The notes under the pieces: model-generated
Databases searched by the model: none
Told to the model about the DNA's origin: nothing
What the model saw: only the letters and a program-made list of their open reading frames with translations
Source: Liolophura sinensis
Lineage: Eukaryota; Mollusca; Polyplacophora; Chitonida; Chitonidae
Direction: 5' to 3'
DNA length: 64,000 nucleotides
Assembly: GCF_032854445.1 (NCBI RefSeq)
Contig: NC_088304.1
Span: 28,095,732-28,159,731, forward strand
Translations under genes and position numbers: made by a program
Part shown: positions 45,982 to 57,774 of the stretch, piece after piece
How the letters are laid out: each line of letters begins with the position of its first letter
Numbering within the stretch: the stretch's first letter is position 1

Positions 45982-48900
45982 GTGAGTTTCTTGTTTGCTT
46001 TATCTCGCAAAAAGGGAGCAAGACAAACGTCGTCTGACGCAGTGCTGTGGTGGGGGTCCTGTCGGTATGACATACCATTCTGAATAATACAGTACCAGAG
46101 TGACCTGTGTTAATCGGTACTCTGACTAACACAGTCCTTGAGTGAAGATCTATCGGTGCTGCACAAAACCAACATTGTTTCAGTGTGCAGTTCTATGGGT
46201 AAGGGGCCTTATCTTTCACAGTACTAGTGTAAAATTCTTTTGAATGTACTGCTTCGTGATTTAAACATGCCGTACGAAGTGAATGCAATATTACCGATGT
46301 TAAACCGTAAACCAAAATCATGTGTTCATTCATTTGGATCCGTATGAAGTAGACTGTCCTATAAAAGACGAAGGTAAACCCAGAACAGTAATGGCAGTGG
46401 TAGCAGGCGAAAGGAATAACCCGTGAAATCCGGCGTATTGTCAATTTTCCTCAGTTAGGGTTTTATTCTGACTGGTCGTATTTATGCTTAGACGTAGCAC
46501 CTTACACCATCATTATTACCATGACTTATCCTGTACAACTTACTGCAAGGAGTTTCCTTCCACCATAATGCTGGCCGTCGTCGTATAAGTGAAATATTCT
46601 TGAGTACGGCATGAAAACACCATTCAAATAAAATAAATCAAATACTGCAAGGACAAGGGTGTCTTGGGAATATTTTTTAAAATGTATCCACTCTTTGATA
46701 GACTAACTAGATGACTAGAGACAGGCGGCCTTCGACGTAGGTCAGAGGCGTCTGTAAACTTATTGTCACAAATGCAGAGGAAGATAACCTTTTTATGATA
46801 GAGGGAGGACAGCAAACATGGCGGATAAAAAGTCGAAGTGATACAGGGTGTTCCTTATGCAGTATGGTCTTAACACAACTTGCCTAAGCAAGCATGACTG
46901 ACACACTAAATGTCTGGCTCAAGCCTGTCACACTGTAAACATACCGACAGCTAAGTGTTACAGCAGTGTACACATATACATACTTGCAGGAACAACTTTG
47001 CATACAGTATACATGTAATCGTTACGTCCGGGTATTTGTATAAGATAGAGCGAGGGAAGTCTAACATTACGACTCGGTAAAGTCGCTCAGTCCTGACCTA
47101 CATGTAGTACAGTAACGCCCGATCAATAAGCAAAGACTGACTCATTATAACACTGGCATGATAATACGGTAGCCCAGAAGGGGAAATCCGTTAAACTGCC
47201 AAATGATGTAACTGTAATGGTTGAAGGATTACATCACGTGAATCACACAAGGATGCGAACTCGGGTCTCTGCAGCCGAAATCCAGCGCCCTAGCAACTGG
47301 AGCTAAACGGAAATTCCCGCTAGTTACTACTAGTATAAGCACTGGGAAGCCGCTTCCTTTACATAACCTTAGCAAACGGAAGTTCGGGTGAACACAATAT
47401 ACGCCCCATCAAATGCATTTGTTTGAAATGTATAAAATAACACAAGCAGCATTTTGGTGAGTATCACTACTGAGGGGAATCTTCATCGCAAGTGGACAAA
47501 GGTGTCCACCTAAAATCCAAACCTTATGCAGAAACAGTTGGAGAATCAAATCTATTTATATAGTATTATGTAATGAAAATGACTATCTAGTTACCATGAC
47601 AACAGCCTGTAGTGCAACTGATGAGTTTTAATAAACAAGTATCAATTGTTCGGCATTTTATTTAGCCATCATTAGGAGAGATTCTCCTGATGATGGCTAA
47701 ATAAAATACCGACATATTGAGTCACAATCTCTCCTGATGATGGCTAAATAAAATGCCGAAATATTGAGTCACAATCTCTCCTGATAATGGCTAAATAAAA
47801 TGCCGAAATAATGAGTCACAATGAAGTCTTTTTTCGAAGTTACACTACTCGTGTATGACAACATCGATAATAAACCAATGTGAGTCGCGACACATCGTCA
47901 TCTGTGTATCTATGTAGCCACCAAAAGTTAAAACTCTATGTGGAAATGTGTTGGAGTTATAGCCTGGGCACGGAATCATATCTATTTGTATAGTGTACAT
48001 AGAGAAATGGCAATCTGGTAACCATGACAACTGCGGAAATGCATAAAATGTGAGTCGCGGCACATCGTCATCTGTGTATGTGTGTATTCACCAAAAGTTT
48101 AAACCCTGTGTGGAAAACTGTTGGAGTTATAGCCCGGACACGAAATCATATCTATCTACATAGTACATATAAGGAAAATGGTAACTTGGTTACCATGACA
48201 ACCGCGAAAATAGACAAGTGTGAATCACGACACATAGTCATCTCTGTGTCTATCTATCCACCAAAAATTAAAACTCTGTGTGGAAAACTGTTGGGGCTAT
48301 AGCCCGGACACAAAATCAAAATGAGTCGCGACACATCATCATCAGACGGACAAAATCGCTATAGTATAACACTCTTCGCCTAATGGCGGGGCGTATAAAA
48401 TAGTTTTTACTTCGGTAGTCAAATCCAAACACTTATACATTTGTATAATTATGTAGCATATACACCCCACGATTCTTAATTATATATAATCAGTAAATTA
48501 GGAAAAACCGACCTTTGTAAAAGAATGTAAATGTCTTTGTGTCGAACCTTCCCAGAGTTCACACTCCCCGACATGAGCAGCAGATATGGCAAGAAAGGCC
48601 ATCGGTACCTTCGCCTGGCGAGCTATATAACTCTCTTGGTCATATTGTCTCTTTGTTTTGTGTTAAATCCCACACAGAGAAAATCTAGTGTATCCATGAT
48701 TTTGTTCAGAATTTTAATTATCCTCTCTAAATTGAACTTGGCAGGTACATAAAAATAGGCACATGGTAATGACATTGATGGATCATTCATAAACTATGTA
48801 ACTATTGTTTAAGCACCTAGAGCAGGATTGTTGGAACAGCCAGAGCAGGATTGTTGAAACAGCTGGACCAGGATTGTTGAAACAGCTAGAGCAGGATTGT

Positions 48901-51900
48901 TGGAACAGCTACAGCTGGATTTTTGAACCAATGAAATTTGAATTTTAATTCAGCAATACCTGAAATGAATGAATGAGTGATTATGGCTTAACGCCACATC
49001 GGCAATATTTCAGCCATATCGTGATGAACCTGAAATGAAGCAGGGGACTCATTTACATATGGGACAGTTTTCTTAATCGTGACAGTCTACACGAACGAAC
49101 CTATATCAGCGAGGGCACGTCAAGTTTTACATGTTTTGAAACATTTATATATTTACGCTTTTGAAAATGTCTAGCTTTGTGTACAAGCAGTGCGCCTCCA
49201 CATAAACTTCGAACAACATCTGACATTGCGTATATGGACAAACTTTAATTTGCCCTAATAATGTTATATAAAATATATAATATATAGCAAAATTGTAAAT
49301 TAAATAAATATCTCAGCATACCTCAAATTTTTCGATAGCCTATCCAGTAATATTACCAATGAAGCCATATTTAGCGTCTTTGTAATAGTCGAAAAACATG
49401 GTATTTCAAGCTACGGATCAGTGTGACAGATATAATGTGAGCATCAACAAAATATTCAATTTTGGGTTATGCAAGTGTAATGGTTGACTGATAGCTGTAT
49501 TTTGGCGGTATGATTTTCACTATAACACAACTGAACAATTTCCGAGAATGTCCACTTGTCTTGGCACCGCGATGACAACCATGTCACGCCACATAAATTT
49601 ATTTTATTTCATTTGTCACCAAGGCCTCCCACAGAAAAAACCCTGAAATCCACAGAGAGTTAGAACGGGGAAGTCCTCAAATTTTCTGCTAAACTCAGGC
49701 ATAGGGGGTCTTACGTGCTTGCCATATTAACTTTGGGTCAAACACTTTCTTTACTCACTTTCTCTGCCAGTATTCAGTATTGAGAAGAATAATGTCACAT
49801 TTCCGATATGTCCATGCTAAAATACGCAGATTTACCCCACGAAATTAAGCAAATGATGACATACTAACAAAGAGTGATGTGACTATTATAACATTCTAGC
49901 CTGATTACGGTGAACTGATTTTACCCTTTATGCTACAATGTATTCTACAGAATGGGAACACAGCTTTGCTCCTGGCTATACAGTCCGAAGTGGAGGAGGA
50001 AATTGTTCATTTTCTGTTAGAACAGGGCGCCAATATCAACGCACAAAACTCGGTAGGTTAGATCCTGATTGGATGTATTTGACCTGCAGCTGTATATACT
50101 ACTGTTTAATCAAATTATTTATTCCATGTATGTAATTACAGCATAAATCCAGTATGATTCGGATTTTAAGGTGGAGCCTATGGGATAATTCAGGTACAAC
50201 AAAATGTCTCTGTGTACAACTGTCTGGTTGTTACTGTAGGTAAGAATTTTGAATTTTAAAAAAAATGAAACTTCCGCCTTTGATAAAACTAAATAACCTC
50301 TATGGAAAAGTGTTTTAGTGTAATTTAAGGCAGATATTTTTTTCTTAATTTTCCTGTTAAAATTCCCATTAGGCTCCGCACTAAAAATGCGCCTAGTGTA
50401 TGAAAGAGAAAATATGTCCATAGGAACCAATACCCTATATTAACAAATGTTAGGCTAGATCAAAACTTTTACTCTTACATTCTTCATAATAATACACTAC
50501 TTCCAGACTCTTTGTTTTCTCATCATTTTTAGGTTAAAACTTGGCCTCTTATACCGTAAGCGCAAATCTGATGTGTTTTTGGTGAACAGTTCTTTGTTTT
50601 TACATTTGAAAGAAGCTTCCTGCGTCGCTGTAGAATTGATGATTTTAAAATGGTAACAAAATTTGCAAAATTGTTATAATGTGACCCCATCACGATTTCT
50701 TATGAGCATTAAAAAAAAAGGCTTAGCCAAAACTTTGGCATCTGGCACAGTGGGTTTTTTCTTTGATGATTTTCTCATGTGCAACAGTGCTAAACACATG
50801 AATAACATAGAGCGTCGTTAAAATCCCACATTAAAATACTTAAATGTACTAAATCTAAATGTACAAATCTGTGCGTCGAAACAGACATTCATATACCAGC
50901 GGTGAACAAAAAAGAACCTTACGGGTTATAAATTGCAAGGCCAATTCACAAAACGACGTTGAACACAAAGTAGCAAGAAACAAGGAAAGTATATTAAGTA
51001 GGAAAATAAGACGAAATCATACAAACAAAAGCAGTCAACAATTTTCAGTGTTGAAGGAAAGACACAAAGTGTGTTCTAGTTGACTGAGTGAAATCAGTAT
51101 TCAAACTGTGCACCATGCTTGAATATACGTTGTCGGTAATTAAAATGCATCTCAATTGGGCTTTCATTGAAATTCTTCATATATCCAAAGCGGCGAACAA
51201 ATTCAATACGATGAAGATACTCCCCTTGCCAGAGTTTATTTATTTATTTATTTGATTGTTTTACGCAGTACTCAAGAATATGGCTAAGCGATATGAAGTC
51301 ATAAAGCAGAGCACCAGAGATTCCGGACACTCAGTCCATATTTGCTTACAAGAGAAATATACTCAATGAAAAACTTAAGAAACTTGGGGTGAAGGCGTGG
51401 GATGGAATAACCTTGACAAACTACTTTGTGCAGCAATAACTTGTAACGCTGAGTCTCCTCCATGGGTTCTACAACTCAAATTAATGTTTCGTCTACGTAA
51501 ACATAATAAACTCGACACAAATCCTTGTGAAGAATTAACAAATTGGCATACTCGGTCTGTTACACTTCTGAGTGTGCTGAGAGAAGGCTTTTCCTCCTGA
51601 AGTTTTGGGCAGCCCAAAAATGCTAAGCTGTGGAATGGTAATCTCCAAATTTTATACACTTAAGTGCATTTTTATTTGGGAAATCTCTGAGCTTATGATT
51701 TCCACATCTCCCAAGGCAACTCAAACTAGGTTTCGGAAGTTATGTGATTAAAATTTGGCAATGTACCAAACTGAAAGTGGTTGATATTTTGAACCTGGAA
51801 CACCTAAAAGCCCAAATCCGCCTCATCTGGGGCATTAACATCGTCAAGATATAGAACTCACGATCAAGGGATTTGACTCCTGCCTTTATTTACACGTTCG

Positions 51901-54531
51901 ACGTTCACACACATAAAATAGAGTTTTCAACTGCTGTGCGGCAAGACTTTCTGACTAAGTATTATTATACAAATCACCATATATCTGTTAAAGGGTGTGG
52001 CAGAGGGCAACGACAGGCGCTTTGCCTCCATGCTTGTGTGTACTGGACACACAACTATAATACAAACACCATGCAGCTTGTGGGGAAGTGAAATAAGTTC
52101 AGTTTTAAGGGTCTATTCAAGTCTGCTTTTGTAATAACAGTTTTACCGATTCCTGATTGTGTTTACACAGGAAAGACAAACAGCTTTACACTTGGCAGTG
52201 TCACGTGGTAGCATGGATGTTCTTCGCTTACTGGTAGAGAAGGGCGCTGATATAAACATACAGGATCAGGTACGTGGTTCTGAACTATGAAATGCTTTAA
52301 CACAATTTATGTTCTGCTCTGTTAACCATGACTCACTCTCTGTTTTCAAATTTTGCTTCTTTCTTTTAGTAATGTGTTATAGTTTGTGTGCTATTTTCAT
52401 TTAATATTATTAAAGACGTACAGCATAGAGTTAAACCAGAGTCTCGACGACAGTGTGATAGCTGGCAACTGGTTAGACATAACCGATGAAATACGGTCTC
52501 TTGTCAGTTTACCTCAGAGTTTTGTTGTAACTGTTCATGTCAATGCATAAATACTAGCAATTCACACGCCCTTTAGCACCATGGCTTAAGCAGAATGAAG
52601 TAAAAAAAGGCAGTGGTGTTAATTTATTAGACGTGGTGGTCTAGAAATTCTCACAATGCTGTTTCGTCATCCCATGTAACATACAATTACATTAAAGCAC
52701 TGCAAAGGGGCCAGGCCACGGCTAGCCTTAGTCCACCAGCTAAATCTTGGTGTGTGCAGCCGTTCAGTTGTGTGGTTGTTTATTCCAATAGTTTTGACCT
52801 GGCTGGTTCTGTCGTTTAGATCACTATGTTCGATTCGAAGCCTTTATTTGTGATGCCTTTATTAATAATGAACATATGTTCTCACTATTATTCAACATTG
52901 AAAAGGTGTGCGAAACGGCTCGGAATTATGGAACCTTAAAAGATCTATCAGATCTGCGTCTTACATTCCGCTTACCATTGTGTCTATCTGAATTTTTGTC
53001 TGACCATGAACAAAAGGTAGGGGTGGGGCCCTCTCTGTTTCACTCTCGTTAGCAGGAAATAAGTGTACCCCAGGGCAGCATACTATCGCCAACCCTGATC
53101 AGCATTAAAATAAATAGCTCAGACCAAAACTTTGGCATCTGGCACAGTGGGATCTTTGTATGTTTTTGATTTTCTAATGTGATGCCGTGTTAAAAAAAAC
53201 ATGAATAACAAGGATCGTCAACTGCAGCTTTGTCTTTATAAGATCGACAAATGTGCAGCTGAGACCGGTTTTACATTTTCCACCTCAAAAACCGTCAGAA
53301 TACTTCATAATATATCCAAAGCGCCGAACAAATTCAACACGATGAAGATACGCCACCTAACCGCGGGATGAGACACAGTCAGAAAGCAAAGCGCCAGAGA
53401 TTCTGGACACTCTGTACATATTTACTTATAAGAGAATTATACCCGCTGTGAAACTTAAATAACTTGGAGTGAAGGCGTGGGATGGAATAACCTTGACACA
53501 GTAGTTTTTGCAGGAATAACTTGTAACTTTTAAGTCTCCTCCCTGACTTCTCCCACAACCTAAATTAATGTTTCATCTAACACAATGAATCCAAAACAAA
53601 TCCTTTCACAATTCAGTAACATTTTGCTGATTATGAAGGGTAATTACCCGGATTATAAATTTTTATATACTCATGGTCAAAGGATGGATACAGGGTTGCC
53701 TCCGTGGCTGTCTTAGAACAGCGCGTCTCTTTTCTTTGTTTTCCATATTCTTCAATCTTCTCTGCTGGGGTCAGGGCTATGCTTCTGGCCTGATCACATG
53801 TTTGTTCCTGCCGTACCCAGAACGCAATGATATGTAGTGATTCACGCCCCTCCCTTTTGGCAATAGGGCAAAAGATTTTTAAAATTTTAGCCTTACATAC
53901 CCAACTAATTAAAAGAGATAAAGATATAATATTCTGTCGGATACCGAGTCATATTGATATCCATGAAAACACAGTCCTAGACAGGAAGGCAAAATCTTCC
54001 CTAAATAAACCTATATGGAAAATAACAACATTTTATATTTGTTTTCGGTCGAACATTCTCGTCACAACATGGCTGAAACATTGCCAATGTGGCATTAAGC
54101 CGAAACCAATCATTCAGTTTTACTCCACTGTGAGGTATGACTTCTACGAGGCTAGCAGGAGGCTTTCAATAATTTGCTGTGTACTGATTTCAATCATTTT
54201 TATCATACATAACAGGATGGGGAGACACCCTTACATCGGGCTGCATTCCGTGTTAACGAGTGTTTTGTTCGTATTTTGCTGGAGCAGGGCGCCAACGTCA
54301 ACGTACAGAATACAGTAAGTGGTTGTCTTCGATGTTTTAGTAATGCTCATACCAGACTTATTTTCGTGTACGTGAACACGGCACTAGGTTCTTCTGGCCC
54401 TCGGGAAGGCGAGGATTTACAGCATGGGCAGGAAGGATTTTATACCCACCGAAATAGCCGAATTTGCTCCCGACAGTGTACAGCTTAAAGTTGCTCAATG
54501 GCTTTATTTCACTTTTGTCGTTTCAATATAA
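45856..54531 (+). CDS. Ankyrin-repeat protein gene (five exons)
   Basis: Proposed join: 45856-45981, 49951-50052, 52171-52269, 54216-54314, 54388-54531; 570 bases, 189 residues. All introns are GT-AG and phase 0, and exons 2-4 each encode one ankyrin repeat of 33-34 residues, the usual one-exon-one-repeat layout. Four repeats are visible, each ending in a variant of LLEQGANINAQN. No membrane segment or signal peptide is present, so the product is likely cytosolic or nuclear and works as a binding scaffold; no partner can be named. Duplicate copies of exons 3 and 2 lie downstream (55395 and 60545), so alternative or longer transcripts are possible. The last exon is the least certain part. Confidence 0.7.
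46563..46640 (+). mobile_element. SINE family 1, tail fragment
   Basis: aatgctggccgtcgtcgtat, aagtgaaatattcttgagta and an A-rich aaataaaataaatcaa end. Confidence 0.75.
47225..47325 (-). repeat. tRNA-like pol III head, probably an old SINE
   Basis: On the minus strand TTTAGCTCCAGTTGCTAGGG (A-box-like) is followed 40 bases later by GAGTTCGCATCC (B-box-like). The acceptor and anticodon stems do not pair well, so it is not a working tRNA gene. It has no resemblance to the heads of SINE families 1 and 2. Confidence 0.45.
47651..47822. repeat. 47-bp tandem repeat with an inverted first copy
   Basis: tctcctgatgatggctaaat recurs at 47683, 47730 and 47777 (exact period 47). Just before, 47651-47682 holds its reverse complement (cggcattttatttagccatc), so the first copies form a hairpin with arms of about 30 bases. 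Confidence 0.9.
47881..48330 (+). repeat. 170-bp tandem repeat, about 2.6 copies
   Basis: tgagtcgcgacacatcgtca starts units at 47881, 48051 and (diverged) 48221, with a short partial unit at 48322. Diverged material similar to it extends left to about 47480. Confidence 0.85.
48819..48925 (+). repeat. 23-bp tandem repeat, four copies
   Basis: Unit gagcaggattgttggaacag plus ctg, period 23. Also present in copy 2 at 59719-59820. Confidence 0.9.
48964..49030 (+). repeat. Repeat family 3 fragment
   Basis: gaatgagtgattatggctta, acgccacatcggcaatattt, cagccatatcgtgatga; a short repeat type I know from molluscan sequence. Recurs in block X copy 2 at 59873. Confidence 0.65.
49951..50052 (+). CDS. Ankyrin gene exon 2 (copy A)
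   Basis: 102 bases, phase 0. Acceptor gtattctacag, donor tcg/gtaggt. Encodes NGNTALLLAIQSEVEEEIVH then FLLEQGANINAQNS, a single ankyrin repeat with the TALLLA and GANINA hallmarks. Confidence 0.85.
50870..51450 (+). repeat. Dispersed repeat family D, longest copy
   Basis: Runs from acattcatataccagcggtg through caaaacgacgttgaacacaa, gacaaggaaagtatatt-like text, gactgagtgaaatcagtatt, tatatccaaagcggcgaaca and ccagagattccggacactca to taataacttgtaacgctgag. It is split by a SINE tail at 51237-51282. Confidence 0.75.
51237..51282 (-). repeat. SINE family 1 tail fragment
   Basis: ttatttatttatttgattgt and tacgcagtactcaagaatat only. Confidence 0.7.
51524..53519 (+). repeat. Duplicated block Y, copy 1 (contains ankyrin exon 3)
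   Basis: Matches 54748-56764 on the same strand nearly base for base, from cttgtgaagaattaacaaat to cacagtagtttttgcag. Differences are scattered single bases and small indels. Confidence 0.95.
52171..52269 (+). CDS. Ankyrin gene exon 3 (copy A)
   Basis: 99 bases, phase 0; acceptor gtttacacag, donor cag/gtacgt. Encodes ERQTALHLAVSRGSMDVLRL then LVEKGADINIQDQ, a full consensus ankyrin repeat. Confidence 0.9.
53290..53530 (+). repeat. Dispersed repeat family D, 3' part, in block Y copy 1
   Basis: Begins cttcataatatatccaaagc, contains gcgccagagattctggacac and gaaggcgtgggatggaataa. Duplicated with block Y at 56540-56764. Confidence 0.75.
53827..54010 (+). pseudogene. LINE RNase H domain relic
   Basis: The frame reads ICSDSRPSLLAIG, then KDIIFCRIPSHIDIHENTVL and DRKAKSSL. 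The SDS start and the W/R-x-PSH-x-I-x-x-N motif are typical of the RNase H at the end of Jockey/I-type non-LTR elements. The neighbouring RT is missing. It sits within ankyrin intron 3. Confidence 0.75.
54216..54314 (+). CDS. Ankyrin gene exon 4
   Basis: 99 bases, phase 0; acceptor catacataacag, donor aca/gtaagt. Encodes DGETPLHRAAFRVNECFVRI then LLEQGANVNVQNT, a consensus ankyrin repeat with TPLHRAA. No second copy of this exon was seen. Confidence 0.9.
54388..54531 (+). CDS. Ankyrin gene exon 5, terminal (tentative)
   Basis: In phase 0 after ggcactag the frame reads VLLALGKARIYSMGRKDF, IPTEIAEFAPDSVQLKVAQW and ends VSI then TAA. The TEIAE...VAQWL pattern is what the last, degenerate ankyrin repeat often looks like. 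The implied intron is only 73 bases and its pyrimidine tract is weak; an alternative acceptor (gggaag) 18 bases later keeps the same frame. Confidence 0.45.
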   Translation, partial: VLLALGKARIYSMGRKDFIPTEIAEFAPDSVQLKVAQWLYFTFVVSI

Positions 54532-55394
54532 TGAAACAGGATCTCATCATGTGGGCTAACAACAATTATTAGTCGAGACGAACTCTACAAAACCATCTGA
54601 TCAGTAACCCAATGCACAGTTTGGGTACATGTGTATTTCTTTACATATTTCCCTGAGCATACCAATTGAAAGGTGGTGTGTACTGGCAAATATTCAACGG
54701 CTTTCCTCTAATAGTTATATTCCAATTGGATTTATTAAAATCAGGATCTTGTGAAGAATTAATAAATTGGCATACTCGGTCTGTTACACTTCTGAGTGTG
54801 CGGAGAGAAGGCTTTTCCTCCTGAAGTTTTGGACAGCCCAAAAATGCTAAGCTGTGGAATGGTAATCTCCAAATTTTATACACTTAAGTGCATTTTTATT
54901 TGGGAAATCTCTGAGCTTATGATTTCCGCTGCTCCCAGGGCAACTCAAACTAGGTTTCGGAAGTTCTGTGTTTAAAATTTGGCAATGTACCAAACTGCAA
55001 GTCGTTGATATTTTGAACCTGGAACACCTAAAAGCCAAAATCCGCCTCATCTGGGGCATTAACATCGTCAAGATATAGAACTCACGATCAAGGGATTTGA
55101 CTCCTGCCTTTATATACACCTTCGACTTTCAAACACATAAAATAGAGTTTTCAACTGCTGTGCGGCAAGACTTTCTGACTATGTATTATTTTACAAATCA
55201 CCATATATCTGTTAAAGGGTGTGGCAGAGGGCAACGACAGGCGCTTTGCCTCCATGCTTGTGTGTACTGGACACACAACTATAATACAAACACCATGCAG
55301 CTTGTGGGGAAGTGAAATAAGTTCAGTTTTAAGGGTCTATTCAAGTCTGCTTTTGTAAGAACAGTTTTACCGATTCCTGATTGTGTTTACACAG
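54532..55394. other. Spacer leading into block Y copy 2
   Basis: Unique sequence to 54747, then the duplicated block. Confidence 0.55.
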
Positions 55395-56764
55395 GAAAGA
55401 CAAACAGCTTTACCCTTGGCACTGTCACGTGCTAGCATGGATGTTCTTCGCTTACTGGTAGAGAAGGGCGCTGATATAAACATACAGGATCAGGTACGTG
55501 GTTCTGAACTATAAAATGCTTTAACACAATTTATGTTCTGTTCTGTTCTGCTCTGTTAACCATGACTCTCTCTCTTTTTTCAAATTTTGCTTTCTTTCTT
55601 TTTGTAATGTGTTATAGTTTGTGTGTTATTTTCATTTAATATTATTAAAGACGTACAGCATAGAGAGTAAAACCAGAGTCTCGACGACAGTGTGATAGCT
55701 GGCAACTGGTTAGACATAACAGATGAAATACGGTCTCTTGTCAGTTTACCTCAGAGTTTTGTTGTAACTGTTCATGTCAATGCATAGATACTAGCAATTC
55801 ACACGCCCCTTAGCACCATGGCTTAAGCAGAATGAAGTGAAAAAAGGCAGTGGTGTTAATTTATTAGACGTGGTGGTCTAGAAATTCTCACAATGCTGTT
55901 TCGTCATCCCATGTAACATACAGTTACATTAAAGCACTGCAAAGGGGCCAGGCCACGGCTAGCCTTAGTCCACCAGCTAAATCTTGGTGTGTGCAGCCGT
56001 TCAGTTGTGTGGTTGTTTATTCCAATAGTTTTGACCTGGCTGGTTCTGTCGTTCAGATTACTATGTTCGATTCGAAGCCTTTATTTGTGATGCCTTTATT
56101 AATAATGAACATATGTTCTCACTATTATTCAACATTGAAAAGGTGTGCGACACGGCTCGGAATTGTGGAACCTTAAAAGATCTATCAGATCTGCGTCTTA
56201 CATTCCGCTTACCATTGTGTCTATCTGAATTTTTGTCTGACCATGATTAAAAGGTAGGGGTGGGGCCCTCTTTGTTTCACTCTCGTTAGCAGGAAATGAG
56301 TGTACCCCAGAGCAGCATACTATCACCAACCCTGATTAGCATTAAAATAAATAGCTCAGACCAAAACTTTGGCATCTGGCACAGTGGGATCTTTGTATGT
56401 TTTTGATTTTCTAATGTGCTGCCGTGTTAAAAAAAACATGAATAACAACGATCGTCAACTGCAGCTTTGTATTTATAAGATCGACAAATGTGCAGCTGAG
56501 ACCGGTTTTACATTTTCCACCTCAAAAACCGTCAGAATACTTCATAATATATCCAAAGCGCGGAACAAATTCAACACGATGAAGATACGGCACCTAACCG
56601 CGGGGTAAGCGGAATGAGACACAGTCACAAAGCAGAGCGCCAGAGATTCTGGACGCTCTGTCCATATTTACTTATAAGAGAATTATACCCGCTGTAAAAC
56701 TTAAATAACTTGGAGTGAAAACGTGGGATGGAATAACCTTGACACAGTAGTTTTTGCAGAAATA
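54748..56764 (+). repeat. Duplicated block Y, copy 2
   Basis: Second copy of 51524-53519, offset about 3.2 kb. Breakpoints: left after gattaaaatcagga-like unique text, right at ttttgcagaaatacgttgg. Confidence 0.95.
55395..55493 (+). CDS. Ankyrin exon 3, duplicate (copy B)
   Basis: 99 bases with intact splice sites (gtttacacag, cag/gtacgt) and open phase-0 frame. It differs from copy A by three bases, all changing residues: His to Pro and Val to Leu in the TALHLAV helix and Gly to Ala in SRGS. The lost His and the Pro in the helix suggest relaxed selection. It lies downstream of the presumed stop of the ankyrin gene, so its use is unknown. Confidence 0.6.
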
Positions 56765-57770
56765 CGTTGGACACCGTTTAGTAGGGATGGAAATGAGGTG
56801 TTCATGTATTAAGGAGATAACTCCGGGGTTTTTTTTTGGTAGGAAATAAATGACTTGTAGGCCTTGTTTAGTGATGTTTTATGTATGAAGTCTGAGATCT
56901 GGTGCCCCTTTGTACCGTATGGAGAGCTAAACTTAAGTGTTTAATTACCAAGTATGAACAGTGTGTGCCTGTATAAAAACATGTCCTTTTCGAATTGGTT
57001 AAGTCTTTAAAACCAGTAAATAGTTCGCTTAACAGCCTAGTTATCAACTCAATCTGACGTTAGCAGTCATTTGACGTCAAAGCATATCACGCCATTTCGT
57101 ATTGGTTAAGGCATAAACGCCGGTTAAAAGATCCATTAACAGTTCTGTAAACACTTCAATGGAACATTATCCTAAAGCTTATTGGTGAAGGTGTTAAAGC
57201 TAGTTGACAGTAGAATTTAGAGTTTATATAAAAAGTCTGTTTGTCTTCATTGACGTCCGAAGTTACTGAGAATACTGACGTCTAACCAAACAGATACTAT
57301 TTTATCTGTAACGTTGATCATAATAAAAAAAATATTCTGAAAGACAATAATGACCTCTAGTTGTGTTCATGTCTTGATAATTCGGTAAACATTTTAGTGT
57401 GACATCACATTAGAGTATGCTAGTTCCTTTCGTCATAGCCAGTAATCAGTTGAGTTTACTTCTTGGTCAACAATTTATAGTGACGTCATCTAACATCGGA
57501 CGTTAAAGATTCATATTTTGGATTGAAGTGTCGTGGAGAGCCACTTAGATCCTGTGTGTATCTATGTGTAACATTATGTTCAATTAAAATACATTTTTTA
57601 TAGAATAAAAAATAATAGATACCTTTCTAAATAGCTTAGAAGGAGGCAAAATTGCTGAATGGCTGACAGTGGACATAGGGTTTCCTGGTTTATTTCTCCC
57701 AGCCTTCATCACTCTTGAACAAATCTTCCATACCTAATATTTATCTCACGTTCAGTATAGCCACTCAAAA
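55494..57770. other. Rest of block Y copy 2 and unique spacer
   Basis: Block Y ends at 56764. From there to 57770 I see unique AT-rich sequence with no gene. Confidence 0.5.
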
Positions 57771-57774
57771 AAAT

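Larger units (their letters stand above)
45982..49950. other. Ankyrin gene intron 1
   Basis: Holds a plus-oriented SINE family 1 tail (46563-46640), a tRNA-like head (47225-47325), a 47-bp tandem with an inverted copy (47651-47822), 170-bp tandem units (47881-48330) and most of duplicated block X (from 48231). No further exon was seen. Confidence 0.55.
48231..50707 (+). repeat. Duplicated block X, copy 1 (contains ankyrin exon 2)
   Basis: Closely matches 59122-61301 on the same strand. Shared landmarks: cacatagtcatctct at the left, a 23-bp tandem (agcaggattgttgaaacagc) at 48819-48925, exon 2, and gatttcttatgagc at the right edge. About 325 bases near 49360-49685 are missing from copy 2. Confidence 0.9.
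50053..52170. other. Ankyrin gene intron 2
   Basis: Holds the end of block X, a well-preserved copy of dispersed repeat D (50870-51450) with a SINE tail inside it (51237-51282), and the start of block Y (51524). Confidence 0.6.
52270..54215. other. Ankyrin gene intron 3
   Basis: Remainder of block Y, including a 3' piece of dispersed repeat D (53290-53530), then a LINE RNase H relic (53827-54010). Confidence 0.6.

Noticed and set aside
47225-47325. tRNA gene candidate on the minus strand
   Set aside because: A- and B-box-like motifs are present, but acceptor and anticodon stems do not pair; more likely an old SINE head.
48531-48752. 73-codon frame with a hydrophobic stretch, recurring at 59441-59653
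   Set aside because: The two block X copies preserve different reading frames here, with indels shifting one against the other, so there is no selection for a protein.
51873-52091. 72-codon frame kept open in both block Y copies (also 55097-55315)
   Set aside because: The copies are young and nearly identical, and the visible differences change residues (Val/Phe, His/Gln, Lys/Met, Tyr/Phe), so openness is inherited rather than selected. It lies in an ankyrin intron.
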